From: Methylomonas sp.
GTDB lineage: Bacteria; Pseudomonadota; Gammaproteobacteria; Methylococcales; Methylomonadaceae
DNA: 33,094 bases
Direction: 5' to 3'
Assembly: GCA_026989395.1 (NCBI GenBank)
Contig: JALSJK010000011.1
Coordinates: 1-33,094, forward strand
Part shown: positions 1 to 7,399 of the stretch, piece after piece
Numbering within the stretch: the stretch's first letter is position 1
How the letters are laid out: each line of letters opens with the position of its first letter
Made by a program: the position numbers and the translations under genes
The notes under the pieces: model-generated
What the model was told of the DNA's origin: nothing
The model's database searches: none
Seen by the model: only the letters and a program-made list of their open reading frames with translations

Positions 1-615
1 AAGATCATGTACTACCCAGATATTATGCTCTTTTGCCACCTCGATAATTTTTTCAAAAAATTCCAGCTCCACACATTGTGTGGTGGGGTTCCCTGGAAAA
101 TTAAGAATCAACATTTTAGGTTTCGGCCATGAATCAATTATGGCCCGGTGGAGTTCTTCAAAAAAATCCACGCCTGGCACTAGCGGCACATGCCGCAAAT
201 CTGCGCCGGCAATCACAACCCCATAAGGATGAATTGGATAAGCAGGATTGGGAACCAAAACCACATCACCTGGCCCAAGGGCCGCCATTGCCAAATGCGC
301 CAAGCCCTCTTTAGAACCAATTGTAACAATGGCTTGTGATTCAGGGTCCAAATCCACGTCGAAACGATTCCGATACCAAGCACAAATCGCTCTCCTTAGT
401 CTTGGTACTCCTTTAGAAATGGAATAGCGATGCGTATCACCTCTTCTAGCGGCTTCAATTAATTTGTCTACAATATGCTTGGGCGTGGGCTGATCAGGAT
501 TTCCCATACCAAAATCTATAATATCCTGCCCTTCTGCTCGCGCTTTAGCTTTCAAATCATTGACAATATTGAAAACATAAGGGGGTAGTCGGCTGATGCG
601 ATGAAATTGTTCCAT
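1..615 (-). CDS. alaC: AlaC-type pyridoxal-phosphate aminotransferase, N-terminal part
   Basis: The minus-strand frame runs open from ATG at 615 to the window edge and gives the first 205 residues of a fold-type I aminotransferase. It starts [15 protein letters not shown] and has the family motifs [12 protein letters not shown] near the N-terminus, GSKEGLAHL (PLP phosphate region), NPAYPIH and NFPGNPTTQ. The last visible residues are WVVHDL, where this family normally continues to the PLP-contacting Asp/Tyr. The catalytic lysine would lie beyond the window. AlaC-type enzymes interconvert glutamate and pyruvate with alanine and 2-oxoglutarate in the cytoplasm. Closely related enzymes act on aspartate or other amino acids, so the exact substrate is an inference. 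The gene is cut by the window edge and shows no internal break. Confidence 0.85.
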   Translation of the reverse strand, partial: MEQFHRISRLPPYVFNIVNDLKAKARAEGQDIIDFGMGNPDQPTPKHIVDKLIEAARRGDTHRYSISKGVPRLRRAICAWYRNRFDVDLDPESQAIVTIGSKEGLAHLAMAALGPGDVVLVPNPAYPIHPYGVVIAGADLRHVPLVPGVDFFEELHRAIIDSWPKPKMLILNFPGNPTTQCVELEFFEKIIEVAKEHNIWVVHDL

Positions 616-693
616 TTATCTACTTAAAATTCGGGCTTGGTTGTCAAGAATCTGCCTGTAACAAATATACCTTCCGCATTCAAAAACACCCCG

Positions 694-722
694 TTTATAG
701 CATGCCATTTTTTGCAAAACGA
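694..722 (-). promoter_or_regulatory. possible extended -10 promoter for the aminotransferase gene
   Basis: Read on the minus strand, TGC followed by TATAAA (694-702) forms an extended -10 element about 80 bases upstream of the aminotransferase ATG. The -35 position (717-722) is a poor match. The rest of the 616-976 gap is AT-rich. It contains a TTTTTGC/GCAAAAA inverted repeat near 708-738 but no gene that I can recognise. Confidence 0.3.
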
Positions 723-976
723 CGTTGCTCGCAAAAATTAACGCACCCTGACCGAGGTATTCTCAAAAGCGAAAAGTATAGTAATCTACAATATTCGGCC
801 TTTGCAGTAAAAAGTTACAGACCAGTTGATATTCAATAACTCTTCACAATACTTTTGTTATTTATTTATGTCAAATTACTGCTAATTGCTTTTATGAAAA
901 AAAATACGTTGCCATTTCCTGAATTTCCCTGCAATATCTAATTTGAAACAAGGACATACACAGACCATTATAGAAA

Positions 977-1462
977 ATGACAATTATTCAGGACTTATAT
1001 GCTATTTTTGATAACCTCTATGCAAAAAACTTACAAAAACAAGTTTTAAAAGATTCTATAGAAATGGAGATGGCACAAAATCTCGACTTCCTCCGAACTG
1101 CATTACAGGAGAAAATTGAGGCTAAAAAAATAATTTCCGGGCTGGAGAACAAATATTTCCTGGAATCGCTTAAATCTGGCATTAATTTCGATTCCCTACA
1201 AAAGTCAAAACTTAACAGCCAAACTACTGGGAACATTAAGGAATTCAAGCCTTACCTGAATTGGTCAACAGAGAAACTTGTCAAAAAAGTTTATGAACGT
1301 ATTGCTGTTCTGAAAAAAATATCAACAACCGAGCCAACTATTGATATATCAAGACGCTTGCAAAACCTCTTTAAATTAATGTTATTAACAATAGCCCATA
1401 TTAATGGCGATAAAATCACTTTAAAAAAAAGATTATTACCTTTTGCTAATAATCGTTCATAA
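977..1462 (+). CDS. uncharacterised 161-residue lysine-rich protein
   Basis: I do not recognise this protein. It is predicted soluble, mostly helical and strongly charged, with many Lys, Ile and Leu residues, no signal peptide and no Cys. Residues 15-60 and 90-125 look like amphipathic helices (for example LQEKIEAKKIISGLENKY). No Shine-Dalgarno sequence stands out before the ATG, whose upstream sequence is AT-rich. Base composition is lower in G+C than in the housekeeping genes of the window, which could mean recent acquisition. The gene stands alone between a 361-base gap and a palindromic repeat element. A short minus-strand frame overlaps it (1018-1248), but the plus-strand frame is longer and has the better protein character. 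Confidence 0.55.
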   Translation: MTIIQDLYAIFDNLYAKNLQKQVLKDSIEMEMAQNLDFLRTALQEKIEAKKIISGLENKYFLESLKSGINFDSLQKSKLNSQTTGNIKEFKPYLNWSTEKLVKKVYERIAVLKKISTTEPTIDISRRLQNLFKLMLLTIAHINGDKITLKKRLLPFANNRS

Positions 1463-1526
1463 TACACACACCAACAACGTGGAAGTTACGAGTAGCGGAC
1501 AGGATTTTCGAAAGTTTTAACGCAAG

Positions 1527-1692
1527 TTATACTTCGCGCGGTCACGGATGCGGAATTTATAGCGCACTGATTTTTGTCGAGAGCAAAGCACTAAAACAGG
1601 CGCATAGCAAGCTACGCAACTGTTTTAGTAACGCAGCTATCGGCAAAAACTCAGTCGTTAGAAATCCGTAGTCGTGACTGCACAAAGTATAA
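1527..1692. repeat. 166-bp imperfect palindrome, MITE-like element
   Basis: The segment begins TTATACTT and ends AAGTATAA, and it is symmetric about 1609/1610. Several paired blocks can be matched by eye: TTATACTT with AAGTATAA, GTCACGG with the GTCGTGAC region, CACTGATTTTTG with CAAAAACTCAGT, and ACTAAAACAG...CATAGC with GCTACG..CTGTTTTAGT, the last pair separated by only two bases at the centre. It carries no open frame of note. A long near-perfect hairpin with short terminal inverted repeats suggests a non-autonomous mobile element (MITE) or large REP-type repeat. It ends 35 bases before the next gene, so it could affect that gene's leader. Confidence 0.75.
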
Positions 1693-1727
1693 ATACGAAA
1701 TAATCATAAAAAAATGAGGAGAGAAAA

Positions 1728-2090
1728 ATGTCAGAAGTTCAAAAAATAATGCTCGCCGTTGCATTCGCATTTGGAGCAGGTTTTTTATTAGTTGGAACCA
1801 ATAAGCAACAGACTCCTGAACAAGCCCAGGCAGCCGCAATGATCAGAACTTATGCCGCCATGCAATCAATGGCTAATAAAAAATGCCCATTAGCAATAAA
1901 GCAACATACCGGTGATCAGGTTTTCTTCCCTTCCGAAACTGAAAGCGATAAAGATACTTATATCACCATGAAATGGGTAGGCGAAAAAGGACAACATTTT
2001 AAAAATGCACTTTGCACTCTGCGCCTATCACAAGGTGGGCTTTCAAAACTGGTTATTGACGATAAAGTCATTATAGATAAAGAAAGCTAA
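1728..2090 (+). CDS. uncharacterised small membrane-anchored protein
   Basis: This 120-residue protein has one hydrophobic segment near the N-terminus (residues 6-24, IMLAVAFAFGAGFLLVG). A Gln/Ala-rich linker (KQQTPEQAQAAA) and a small, probably periplasmic domain with two cysteines (about residues 53 and 96) follow. The hydrophobic stretch could be an uncleaved anchor or a signal peptide. A strong ribosome site (GAGGAGAG) lies 5-6 bases before the ATG and supports this start. I do not recognise the family. The two cysteines could form a disulfide, which would fit the thiol and iron-sulfur character of neighbouring genes, but that is a guess. Confidence 0.75.
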   Translation: MSEVQKIMLAVAFAFGAGFLLVGTNKQQTPEQAQAAAMIRTYAAMQSMANKKCPLAIKQHTGDQVFFPSETESDKDTYITMKWVGEKGQHFKNALCTLRLSQGGLSKLVIDDKVIIDKES

Positions 2091-2160
2091 CTATTTCCTT
2101 GCCCCTGCATTGAACTTCGTACTTAATGCGGGGGTAAACCATAGATTTCGAGGTATCAGG

Positions 2161-2499
2161 ATGTCAGAATCAAGAAAACCAACAATGGAAGCCTACCAGC
2201 GCCATGTTTTAGTCTGTATTGGCGAGAAATGTAATGGAAGCATCAATGGCCTGGATTTATTCAATAAATTAAAAGAAAAACTTGCTGATGCAGGCTTAGA
2301 CAAAGGGAAAGCTAGAATTCTTCGTAATAAAGCCGTTTGTCTAGGGATTTGCCAATCAGGTCCAATCCTGTGTATTCAGCCTGAAGGAGTCTGGTATTAC
2401 AATATCACTGAAGACAAACTGGATAGGATTATTAACGAACATTTAGTCGCTGGCAACCCTGTCCATGAATGGATTTTCCATGAAAATACACAGTCATAA
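2161..2499 (+). CDS. thioredoxin-fold (2Fe-2S) ferredoxin
   Basis: The 112-residue protein matches the thioredoxin-like [2Fe-2S] ferredoxins related to NuoE. It has Cys19-x4-Cys24, then Cys60-x3-Cys64 within KAVCLGICQSGP, and an extra Cys71. The family's typical C-terminal ending NPVHEWIFH is present. An open frame extends upstream to 2110, but MSESRKP at 2161 is preferred because GAGGTATCAGG lies just before it and the extra N-terminus has no family character. These are soluble electron carriers, and the partner is unknown. The gene is followed at 20 bases by the GTG that probably once began the heme lipoprotein gene, so the two may be co-transcribed. Confidence 0.88.
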   Translation: MSESRKPTMEAYQRHVLVCIGEKCNGSINGLDLFNKLKEKLADAGLDKGKARILRNKAVCLGICQSGPILCIQPEGVWYYNITEDKLDRIINEHLVAGNPVHEWIFHENTQS

Positions 2500-2543
2500 G
2501 ACCTAAAAAAGCCGCCGAGTGAAAAAACACTTTATCCAATTCT

Positions 2544-2558
2544 TTAGCTTAGCTTAGC
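2544..2558 (+). repeat. (TTAGC)3 pentanucleotide tandem repeat in a signal-peptide region
   Basis: Three perfect tandem copies of TTAGC lie at 2544-2548, 2549-2553 and 2554-2558. Reading from GTG at 2519 gives MKKHFIQFFSLA and then a stop at 2555. Removing one copy joins this frame to the downstream frame and yields a textbook lipoprotein signal, MKKHFIQFFSLAVTLLLVAC. The repeat therefore sits where a copy-number change switches the reading frame. Confidence 0.85.
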
Positions 2559-2559
2559 G

Positions 2560-3045
2560 GTGACGCTTTTATTGGTTGCTTGTACTGCAAGAAACAACGG
2601 CCTTACACAAAAAAACCAGCACGCACATCAGCAGCTTCCGCCTTTGCCAGGAGATATCAGTCTACTGTTAACTTTGGAAATGCAAGCAATCAGTAAATCC
2701 ATGATGGAATTGGTCCCTGCTATTGCAACTGCGGATTGGCAAAAAATATCTGATATTGGCAGTCAAATAAAGCAAAGCTATATTATGCAACACCAGCTGA
2801 CAGCTCAACAACGACAAACTTTGCAGCGTATTTTGCCAACTGATTTTAAAAAAATAGATTTCCAATTCCATCAAACCGCTGGAAAGTTGGCTCTTGCAGC
2901 TAAGCAGCGTAATCGTGAACTGGTTAATTTCTACTTTTACAAACTCAATGAGGCATGTAGTCAATGTCATTCTCAATACGCATTGATCAAGTTTCCTGGT
3001 TTTATTGAACCAGAAAGCCCATTCGAGCACACTCCACATCATTAA
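2560..3045 (+). CDS. c-type heme lipoprotein (cytochrome c'-like), 5' end frameshifted
   Basis: The frame encodes about 161 residues with a single heme c site, CSQCH (residues 133-137), near the C-terminus of a helical protein. That layout resembles cytochrome c'-type four-helix proteins. Used as it stands, the GTG at 2560 gives only MTLLLVAC, a very short export signal without the usual basic N-terminus, and no ribosome site precedes it. The frame beginning at GTG 2519 supplies MKKHFIQFFSLA but runs into a stop because of the extra TTAGC repeat. With two repeats instead of three the gene would encode a normal lipoprotein, with Cys at the lipobox VAC. Either the copy in this genome is switched off or damaged, or translation starts inefficiently at 2560. 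A sequencing error is also possible. Confidence 0.7.
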   Translation: MTLLLVACTARNNGLTQKNQHAHQQLPPLPGDISLLLTLEMQAISKSMMELVPAIATADWQKISDIGSQIKQSYIMQHQLTAQQRQTLQRILPTDFKKIDFQFHQTAGKLALAAKQRNRELVNFYFYKLNEACSQCHSQYALIKFPGFIEPESPFEHTPHH

Positions 3046-3254
3046 TTATCATTACTACTAATACCCACCAACATTGGTATCTGCTCAAAAAGTCTGAACT
3101 ATACGTTTTTGGACTTATCCAATAATTAAAAAGACAAGCCGGTTCCCCAAGTTATTTCATGCTCGTTCCTTAGTAGCGAAAAAAATTCTCTGCTAAAGCA
3201 AAATCATTTTGAAGTAATTTTTCATTAATTGTTTTCTACAAGTTGGTGGACATC

Positions 3255-3758
3255 ATGAAAAGAATATATTTTTTGGTTCCTGACCTCAAAACCACGCATT
3301 TAGTCGTGAATGAACTTCGTAATAATGGCATAGAAGATCGCTACATTCACGTTTTAGCGAAAAGAGATACCCCGCTGGAGGATCTTCCAGAAGCAACTTT
3401 ATTAGAAAAAACTGACTTCATTCCTGCTGTTGAGAGAGGAGCAGCCTTAGGGGCGACAACTGGTTTATTAGCCGGGCTAGTTGCCCTGCGTGCCGCGGGT
3501 TTTGCAATAGCGGGCGGGTCTATTTTAGGAATTTTATTTTTTGGCGCATCAATTGGAAGCATCGCCAGTGGTTTAATCGGACTCCAAATTGGTAATTCAA
3601 AACTCAAAAAATATGAAGAGGCAATTGAAAATGGAGAATTGCTTGTCATCATAGACATCCCCAAAGAGAGGATTGAAGAAATCAGTAAAGTAATTGTCAA
3701 TCATCATCCAACTGTTGAATTCGAAGGGGTAGAATCGATAATGCCACCACCGTATTAA
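3255..3758 (+). CDS. DUF1269 family membrane protein
   Basis: The protein has about 167 residues. An N-terminal segment (KRIYFLVPDL) resembles the beta-alpha start of general-stress membrane proteins of the DUF1269 type. It is followed by two glycine- and alanine-rich hydrophobic hairpin segments (roughly residues 62-85 and 88-112) and a C-terminal domain ending HHPTVEFEGVES. An upstream extension to TTG at 3243 is possible. ATG at 3255 is preferred because GGTGGA lies five bases before it. Members of this family are often found near stress or respiratory genes, but no molecular function is established that I can cite. The gene has its own long leader (3046-3254), so it is probably transcribed alone. 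Confidence 0.8.
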   Translation: MKRIYFLVPDLKTTHLVVNELRNNGIEDRYIHVLAKRDTPLEDLPEATLLEKTDFIPAVERGAALGATTGLLAGLVALRAAGFAIAGGSILGILFFGASIGSIASGLIGLQIGNSKLKKYEEAIENGELLVIIDIPKERIEEISKVIVNHHPTVEFEGVESIMPPPY

Positions 3759-3983
3759 CCGCAAACCTGAAATTCAGCAACTTTTTTTACTAAAAACAAA
3801 TAGGAGAAATAAGCGTCAACGAGTAACCTCACAAAACAACAAGTTACATGTTATTGATTTTATGATAGTCGTTAAGACTGGTTAAATCAGGCTTATATAA
3901 CCATTGAACATTGGCCAGCTATTTTTGTCTTTTGATTATTGCCAACAAATTGAACTATCAAAAAACCAACGGAGGTTATCAAT

Positions 3984-4355
3984 ATGACACGGACAGAAGG
4001 CAGAATTAGCGTTTTTTATGATGGCGCCTGTCCAAAATGTGTTAAAGACCGTCAAACTTATGAAAAACTCGCTGGAAAGAACGGTGCTCCGGTTTGCTGG
4101 ATAGACATTACTGGTCGAGAAAGAGAGTTAAAAAAGCTGGGTATTGATCCTAAAAAAGCGCTGACTGAGCTACATATTAAAGACGAAAACAAACAAACCC
4201 ATTCCGAACTGGACGCATATATATTGCTCATGAAGCGCGCGCCTATACTGCGTCCATTTGCATGGGTAATTGGCTTACCATTAACCAGGCCTTTACTTTC
4301 CCGGCTCTACCATTGGCAAGTAAATCGTCGACTTCGCATTAGTGGCAGAATATAA
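3984..4355 (+). CDS. DCC (DUF393) thiol-disulfide oxidoreductase-like protein
   Basis: This 123-residue protein carries the family signature FYDGACPKC near its N-terminus (CPKC at residues 16-19), the mark of DCC/DUF393 proteins, which are predicted thiol-disulfide oxidoreductases. The middle part (WIDITGRERELKKLGID) and the C-terminal PFAWVIGLPLTRPLL region also fit, the latter being weakly hydrophobic. It has no signal peptide, so it is cytoplasmic or membrane-associated. A strong ribosome site (GGAGG) precedes the ATG. It lies 87 bases before a ferritin-like gene, but each has its own ribosome site and leader. The substrate is unknown. Confidence 0.85.
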   Translation: MTRTEGRISVFYDGACPKCVKDRQTYEKLAGKNGAPVCWIDITGRERELKKLGIDPKKALTELHIKDENKQTHSELDAYILLMKRAPILRPFAWVIGLPLTRPLLSRLYHWQVNRRLRISGRI

Positions 4356-4442
4356 CTTTATACCTAATTATAAATATACCTTTCAATACATCTATTAAAT
4401 GAATACCATTACCATTCGCTAACAAAACTGGGGGAGAAAGTC

Positions 4443-4886
4443 ATGACTGAAAGCAATATTGACACTGAATCTGTAATTGGAAGTTTAAATAAAATCCTGG
4501 AAACCGAATTAGCAGGCGTTGTCCGCTATACCCATTATTCATTCATGGTTTTTGGCTATGGTCGAATTCCAATCGTCTCATGGATGCGTGGCCAGGCTAC
4601 AGAATCTTTAAATCATGCCACTGAGGCGGGAGAATTAGTAACCCACTTGGGCGGCCACCCATCCTTAGGCATCGGACCTTTACTCGAAACTCATCGCCAT
4701 GATATTGGCGATATCCTGAAAGAATCGCTGGAACATGAACAACTGGCTCTATCTGAATACCGTAATTTGCTAGAACTCGTTAACGGCAAAAATGTAATGC
4801 TGGAAGAATATGCGCGCCGCATGATTTCTTTGGAAGAAATGCACCTTGGTGAAGTCCGTAAAATGCTACGCAAACCAGGCGAATAA
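4443..4886 (+). CDS. ferritin-like (bacterioferritin-type) protein
   Basis: The 147-residue four-helix protein resembles the bacterioferritin/Dps-type ferritin-like group. It shows ETELAGVVRYTHYS on helix 1 (Glu20/Glu22), ESLNHATEAGEL on helix 2 (Glu54, His58), EHEQLAL on helix 3 and LEEMHLGEV on helix 4 (Glu131, His134). These form the expected di-iron ligand pattern. In a rough alignment the heme-binding Met of true bacterioferritin is not obvious, so I call it ferritin-like rather than Bfr. The likely role is iron storage, iron oxidation or peroxide protection in the cytoplasm. GGGGGAG lies before the ATG. DCC and DUF6494 genes flank it. Confidence 0.85.
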   Translation: MTESNIDTESVIGSLNKILETELAGVVRYTHYSFMVFGYGRIPIVSWMRGQATESLNHATEAGELVTHLGGHPSLGIGPLLETHRHDIGDILKESLEHEQLALSEYRNLLELVNGKNVMLEEYARRMISLEEMHLGEVRKMLRKPGE

Positions 4887-4927
4887 GAAAGAATCAGCAA
4901 CTTCGGAAGGCGATTGTCCAGCTATTT

Positions 4928-4951
4928 AAACAGCTTTTTAGGTTGCTGTTT
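4928..4951 (+). terminator. weak hairpin after the ferritin-like gene
   Basis: AAACAGC and GCTGTTT form a 7-base-pair stem with a 10-base loop, 42 bases after the ferritin-like stop codon. Only a short, broken T-run follows, so termination is uncertain. Confidence 0.35.
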
Positions 4952-4995
4952 GTTCTGTTAAAAGAAAACAATTATTAAAACAAAGGAGGATCAAA

Positions 4996-5202
4996 ATGAA
5001 TGAAGACACATTGAATATGGAAGTGAGAAAATTTCTCAAACAAGTCGGGGTAACATCTCAGAGAGAAATTGAACACGCCATCTCGAAAGCAGTTGAATCC
5101 GGAAAATTGCAAGGTTCGGAAAGTTTAAATATCAAAATGACCTTGGATTTACCTGATGTTGGCCTCAAGCACAGTATTGAGGGAAAAATTGCCCTGGAAT
5201 AA
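4996..5202 (+). CDS. DUF6494 family small protein
   Basis: The 68-residue protein begins MNEDTLNMEVRKFLKQVGVT and continues SQREIEHAI, a helical N-terminal half followed by a short beta-like tail (IKMTLDLPDVGLKHSIEGKI). This is the pattern of DUF6494 proteins of proteobacteria, whose function is unknown. A near-ideal ribosome site (AAAGGAGGATC) precedes the ATG, which suggests high expression. It is the last plus-strand gene before the mnmA operon and is convergent with it at 18 bases. Confidence 0.85.
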   Translation: MNEDTLNMEVRKFLKQVGVTSQREIEHAISKAVESGKLQGSESLNIKMTLDLPDVGLKHSIEGKIALE

Positions 5203-5220
5203 CTGTTACATCACACGCGT

Positions 5221-6318
5221 TCATTGCTCAGCATGACTAATTGATTCGATGACCCCACCTCCAAGGCAAATTTCTTCATCATAGAAAACCACGGATTGTC
5301 CCGGGGTTATCGCGCGCTGTGGTTGATCGAAAATCACCTTGCAGCGGTTTTGTGCCAAAGGTGTCACAGTACAATCTTGATCTGGCTGCCGATAACGTGT
5401 TTTCGCCCGGCAGCGAATTAGTTTTGCCAACGGCTTGTTACTACACCAGTCTAATTGACCTGCTTCCAGAGCAGTGTGGAACATCAAGGGGTGATTATGT
5501 CCCTGCCCTACAATTAGTACATTATTTTCCAAATCCTTGTCCAGCACATACCAAGGTTCATCAGGCGCGTTTTTTACCCCGCCGATTCCCAAGCCTTGTC
5601 TTTGGCCCAACGTGTAATACATTAAACCTTGATGCTCGGCAATATATTGTCCTTCCGGTGTTCGCATTTCTCCAGGCTGAGCAGGTAAATAGCGCTCAAG
5701 AAATTCCTTAAACTTTCTTTCACCAATAAAACATATTCCGGTGCTGTCTTTTTTCCGGGAATTATCAAATCCTGCCGCTTCAGCAATTTTTCTGATCTCA
5801 GGCTTATGTAAATGACCAATTGGAAACAAGGTTTTTGAAAGCTGCCGCTGACCCAAAGTATATAAAAAATAGCTTTGTTCTTTATTGGGATCAACACCCT
5901 TCAATAAAAAAAATTCGCCATTTTCTTCACTGATCCGCGCATAATGTCCGGTCGCAATATAATCAGCCTTTAAGTCTTCAATCGCGTAATCGAGAAAGGC
6001 TTTGAATTTAACATGCTTATTACAAAGGATATCTGGATTAGGCGTCCGGCCAGCCTTAAATTCTGACAAAAAAACCTCAAAAACCTCATCCCAGTATTCA
6101 GCAGCAAAATTAACTGTTTTTAGTGGAATTTCCAGTTTGTCACAGACCTGCTGGGCATCTGCCAAATCTTCAATCGCAGTACAATATTCAGTGCCATCAT
6201 CTTCTTCCCAGTTTTTCATAAATAAACCGGTCACATGATGACCTTGTTCAAGTAACTTCAATGCCGTGACTGAAGAATCCACGCCACCCGACATACCTAC
6301 GATAATATTTTTACTCAT
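5221..6318 (-). CDS. mnmA: tRNA-specific 2-thiouridylase MnmA
   Basis: MnmA transfers sulfur to C2 of the wobble uridine (U34) in tRNAs for Lys, Glu and Gln, using ATP to adenylate the base. The 365-residue length is normal. The PP-loop GMSGGVDSS is at residues 8-16. The two catalytic cysteines are visible as Cys99 in PDILCNKH and Cys196 in TGICFIGER, which correspond to Cys102 and Cys199 of the E. coli enzyme. The start overlaps the stop of the upstream Nudix gene by four bases (ATGA), so the two are translationally coupled. Nothing is missing. Confidence 0.97.
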   Translation of the reverse strand: MSKNIIVGMSGGVDSSVTALKLLEQGHHVTGLFMKNWEEDDGTEYCTAIEDLADAQQVCDKLEIPLKTVNFAAEYWDEVFEVFLSEFKAGRTPNPDILCNKHVKFKAFLDYAIEDLKADYIATGHYARISEENGEFFLLKGVDPNKEQSYFLYTLGQRQLSKTLFPIGHLHKPEIRKIAEAAGFDNSRKKDSTGICFIGERKFKEFLERYLPAQPGEMRTPEGQYIAEHQGLMYYTLGQRQGLGIGGVKNAPDEPWYVLDKDLENNVLIVGQGHNHPLMFHTALEAGQLDWCSNKPLAKLIRCRAKTRYRQPDQDCTVTPLAQNRCKVIFDQPQRAITPGQSVVFYDEEICLGGGVIESISHAEQ

Positions 6319-6773
6319 GAACCGTAATCAATTAAAGATTTGATCATAGACAAGGGATATCGCTCCCCGTTCAAATAATGATCAACAGATTTCAAAACCA
6401 AAATACTTCTTAGCCGTTCCTGCTGCTCAGCAATTTGCTCTCGAGTTAACCAATGCGTTGCCACAATACCTTCATCTAATTGAAGCTCAGGATTATATGA
6501 ATGACAGCGACCTGCAAAACAAATCCTTAAAAAACTAGGCTGCTCAGGTGAGCGCCGCCAAAGCTGAACAGCAACTAAATTTTCCGGCTCAAATTGCCAG
6601 GCAGTTTCTTCAATAACTTCGCGTTTAACTGCGGCAATTAAATCTTCCCCCTCTTCCAAGTGCCCTGCGGGTTGATTAAATGCGAGACCCCTGCTAGTTT
6701 CTTCCTCGACAAACAAAAACCTGTTCTCTCGTTCAATAACCGCAGCCACAGTAACATGCGGCTTCCAAACCAT
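6315..6773 (-). CDS. nudJ: Nudix hydrolase, NudJ-like phosphatase
   Basis: The 152-residue protein has a Nudix box from Gly37 to Trp59 (GHLEEGED, then REVIEET), with the metal-binding REx2EE residues intact. The usual Gly after EET is Ala here. The N-terminal KPHVTVAAV and the C-terminal [14 protein letters not shown] fit NudJ, which hydrolyses nucleoside di- and triphosphates and thiamine pyrophosphate precursors in the cytoplasm. A nudJ-mnmA pair is also found in enterobacteria, and the four-base overlap here supports an operon. The exact substrate cannot be read from the sequence. Confidence 0.88.
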   Translation of the reverse strand: MVWKPHVTVAAVIERENRFLFVEEETSRGLAFNQPAGHLEEGEDLIAAVKREVIEETAWQFEPENLVAVQLWRRSPEQPSFLRICFAGRCHSYNPELQLDEGIVATHWLTREQIAEQQERLRSILVLKSVDHYLNGERYPLSMIKSLIDYGS

Positions 6774-6997
6774 GATATATTTCCGGTAATATAAAAAATG
6801 CTGTAGTTTACTCGATTTAAAGATAAGATGTTATATGAAGTTCTGCCATGCTTGGTTTTTTGTTTTCTCTGGTAAGCTTGATTTTTGGTAACTGGAAAGA
6901 AAAATGAAGCCACCTGGTTACAAGCAAAAAAATTAGCTTTTCATCCCGCAATAAAGATACAGTAGCAAGTTAATTCCAAAAATGAGACGAGTATGTA

Positions 6998-7026
6998 TTG
7001 AAAATGCTTGCAACAGCCCCTATAGT
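6998..7026 (+). promoter_or_regulatory. sigma70-type promoter of clpS-clpA
   Basis: TTGAAA (6998-7003) and TATAGT (7021-7026) are separated by exactly 17 bases and lie 38 bases before the clpS ATG. Both hexamers match the consensus at four to five positions. Confidence 0.65.
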
Positions 7027-7063
7027 ATAGGTAGCATTTACGGTAAGTTAGTTATCATTAACC

Positions 7064-7387
7064 ATGAGTGAATCAGACCAGTTTGGAGACCACGACAGCG
7101 ATCTGGCTGTCCAGGAAGCAAAACCAAAATTAAAGAAACCACCGCTGTATAAAGTGGTCCTAATAAATGATGATTTCACCCCGATGGATTTTGTCATCGA
7201 GGTATTGACACAATTTTTCGCCATGCCTGAAGAAAAGGCGACCCAGGTCATGCTGCATGTACACACTCGTGGCGTTGGCGTTTGTGGCGTTTTTTCCAAA
7301 GATGTGGCTGAAACAAAAGTACAAATAGTCAATGACTATTCCCGAGAACATCAACACCCATTGTTATGTTCAATGGAAGAGGCATAA
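7064..7387 (+). CDS. clpS: ATP-dependent Clp protease adaptor ClpS
   Basis: ClpS binds N-terminal Leu, Phe, Tyr or Trp residues (N-degrons) and hands the protein to ClpA of the ClpAP protease. The 107 residues have a charged N-terminal tail followed by the core [29 protein letters not shown] and the final [17 protein letters not shown], all typical of the family. The Asp-Asp and HVHxxG regions that form the amino-acid pocket are present. Only a weak ribosome site precedes the ATG. It is 12 bases upstream of clpA and probably co-transcribed with it from the promoter at 6998-7026. Confidence 0.97.
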   Translation: MSESDQFGDHDSDLAVQEAKPKLKKPPLYKVVLINDDFTPMDFVIEVLTQFFAMPEEKATQVMLHVHTRGVGVCGVFSKDVAETKVQIVNDYSREHQHPLLCSMEEA

Positions 7388-7399
7388 GTAGGAGCAGAC

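Noticed and set aside
1527-1692. The palindrome as a terminator or CRISPR repeat
   Set aside because: It has no T-run, is far too long for a terminator and is a single unit without spacers.
2110-2160. Longer start for the ferredoxin
   Set aside because: The extra residues have no similarity to the family, and a ribosome site precedes the ATG at 2161.
5319-5711. Plus-strand open frame of 130 codons
   Set aside because: It lies opposite mnmA, which is a complete, conserved gene. The plus-strand protein has no family character.
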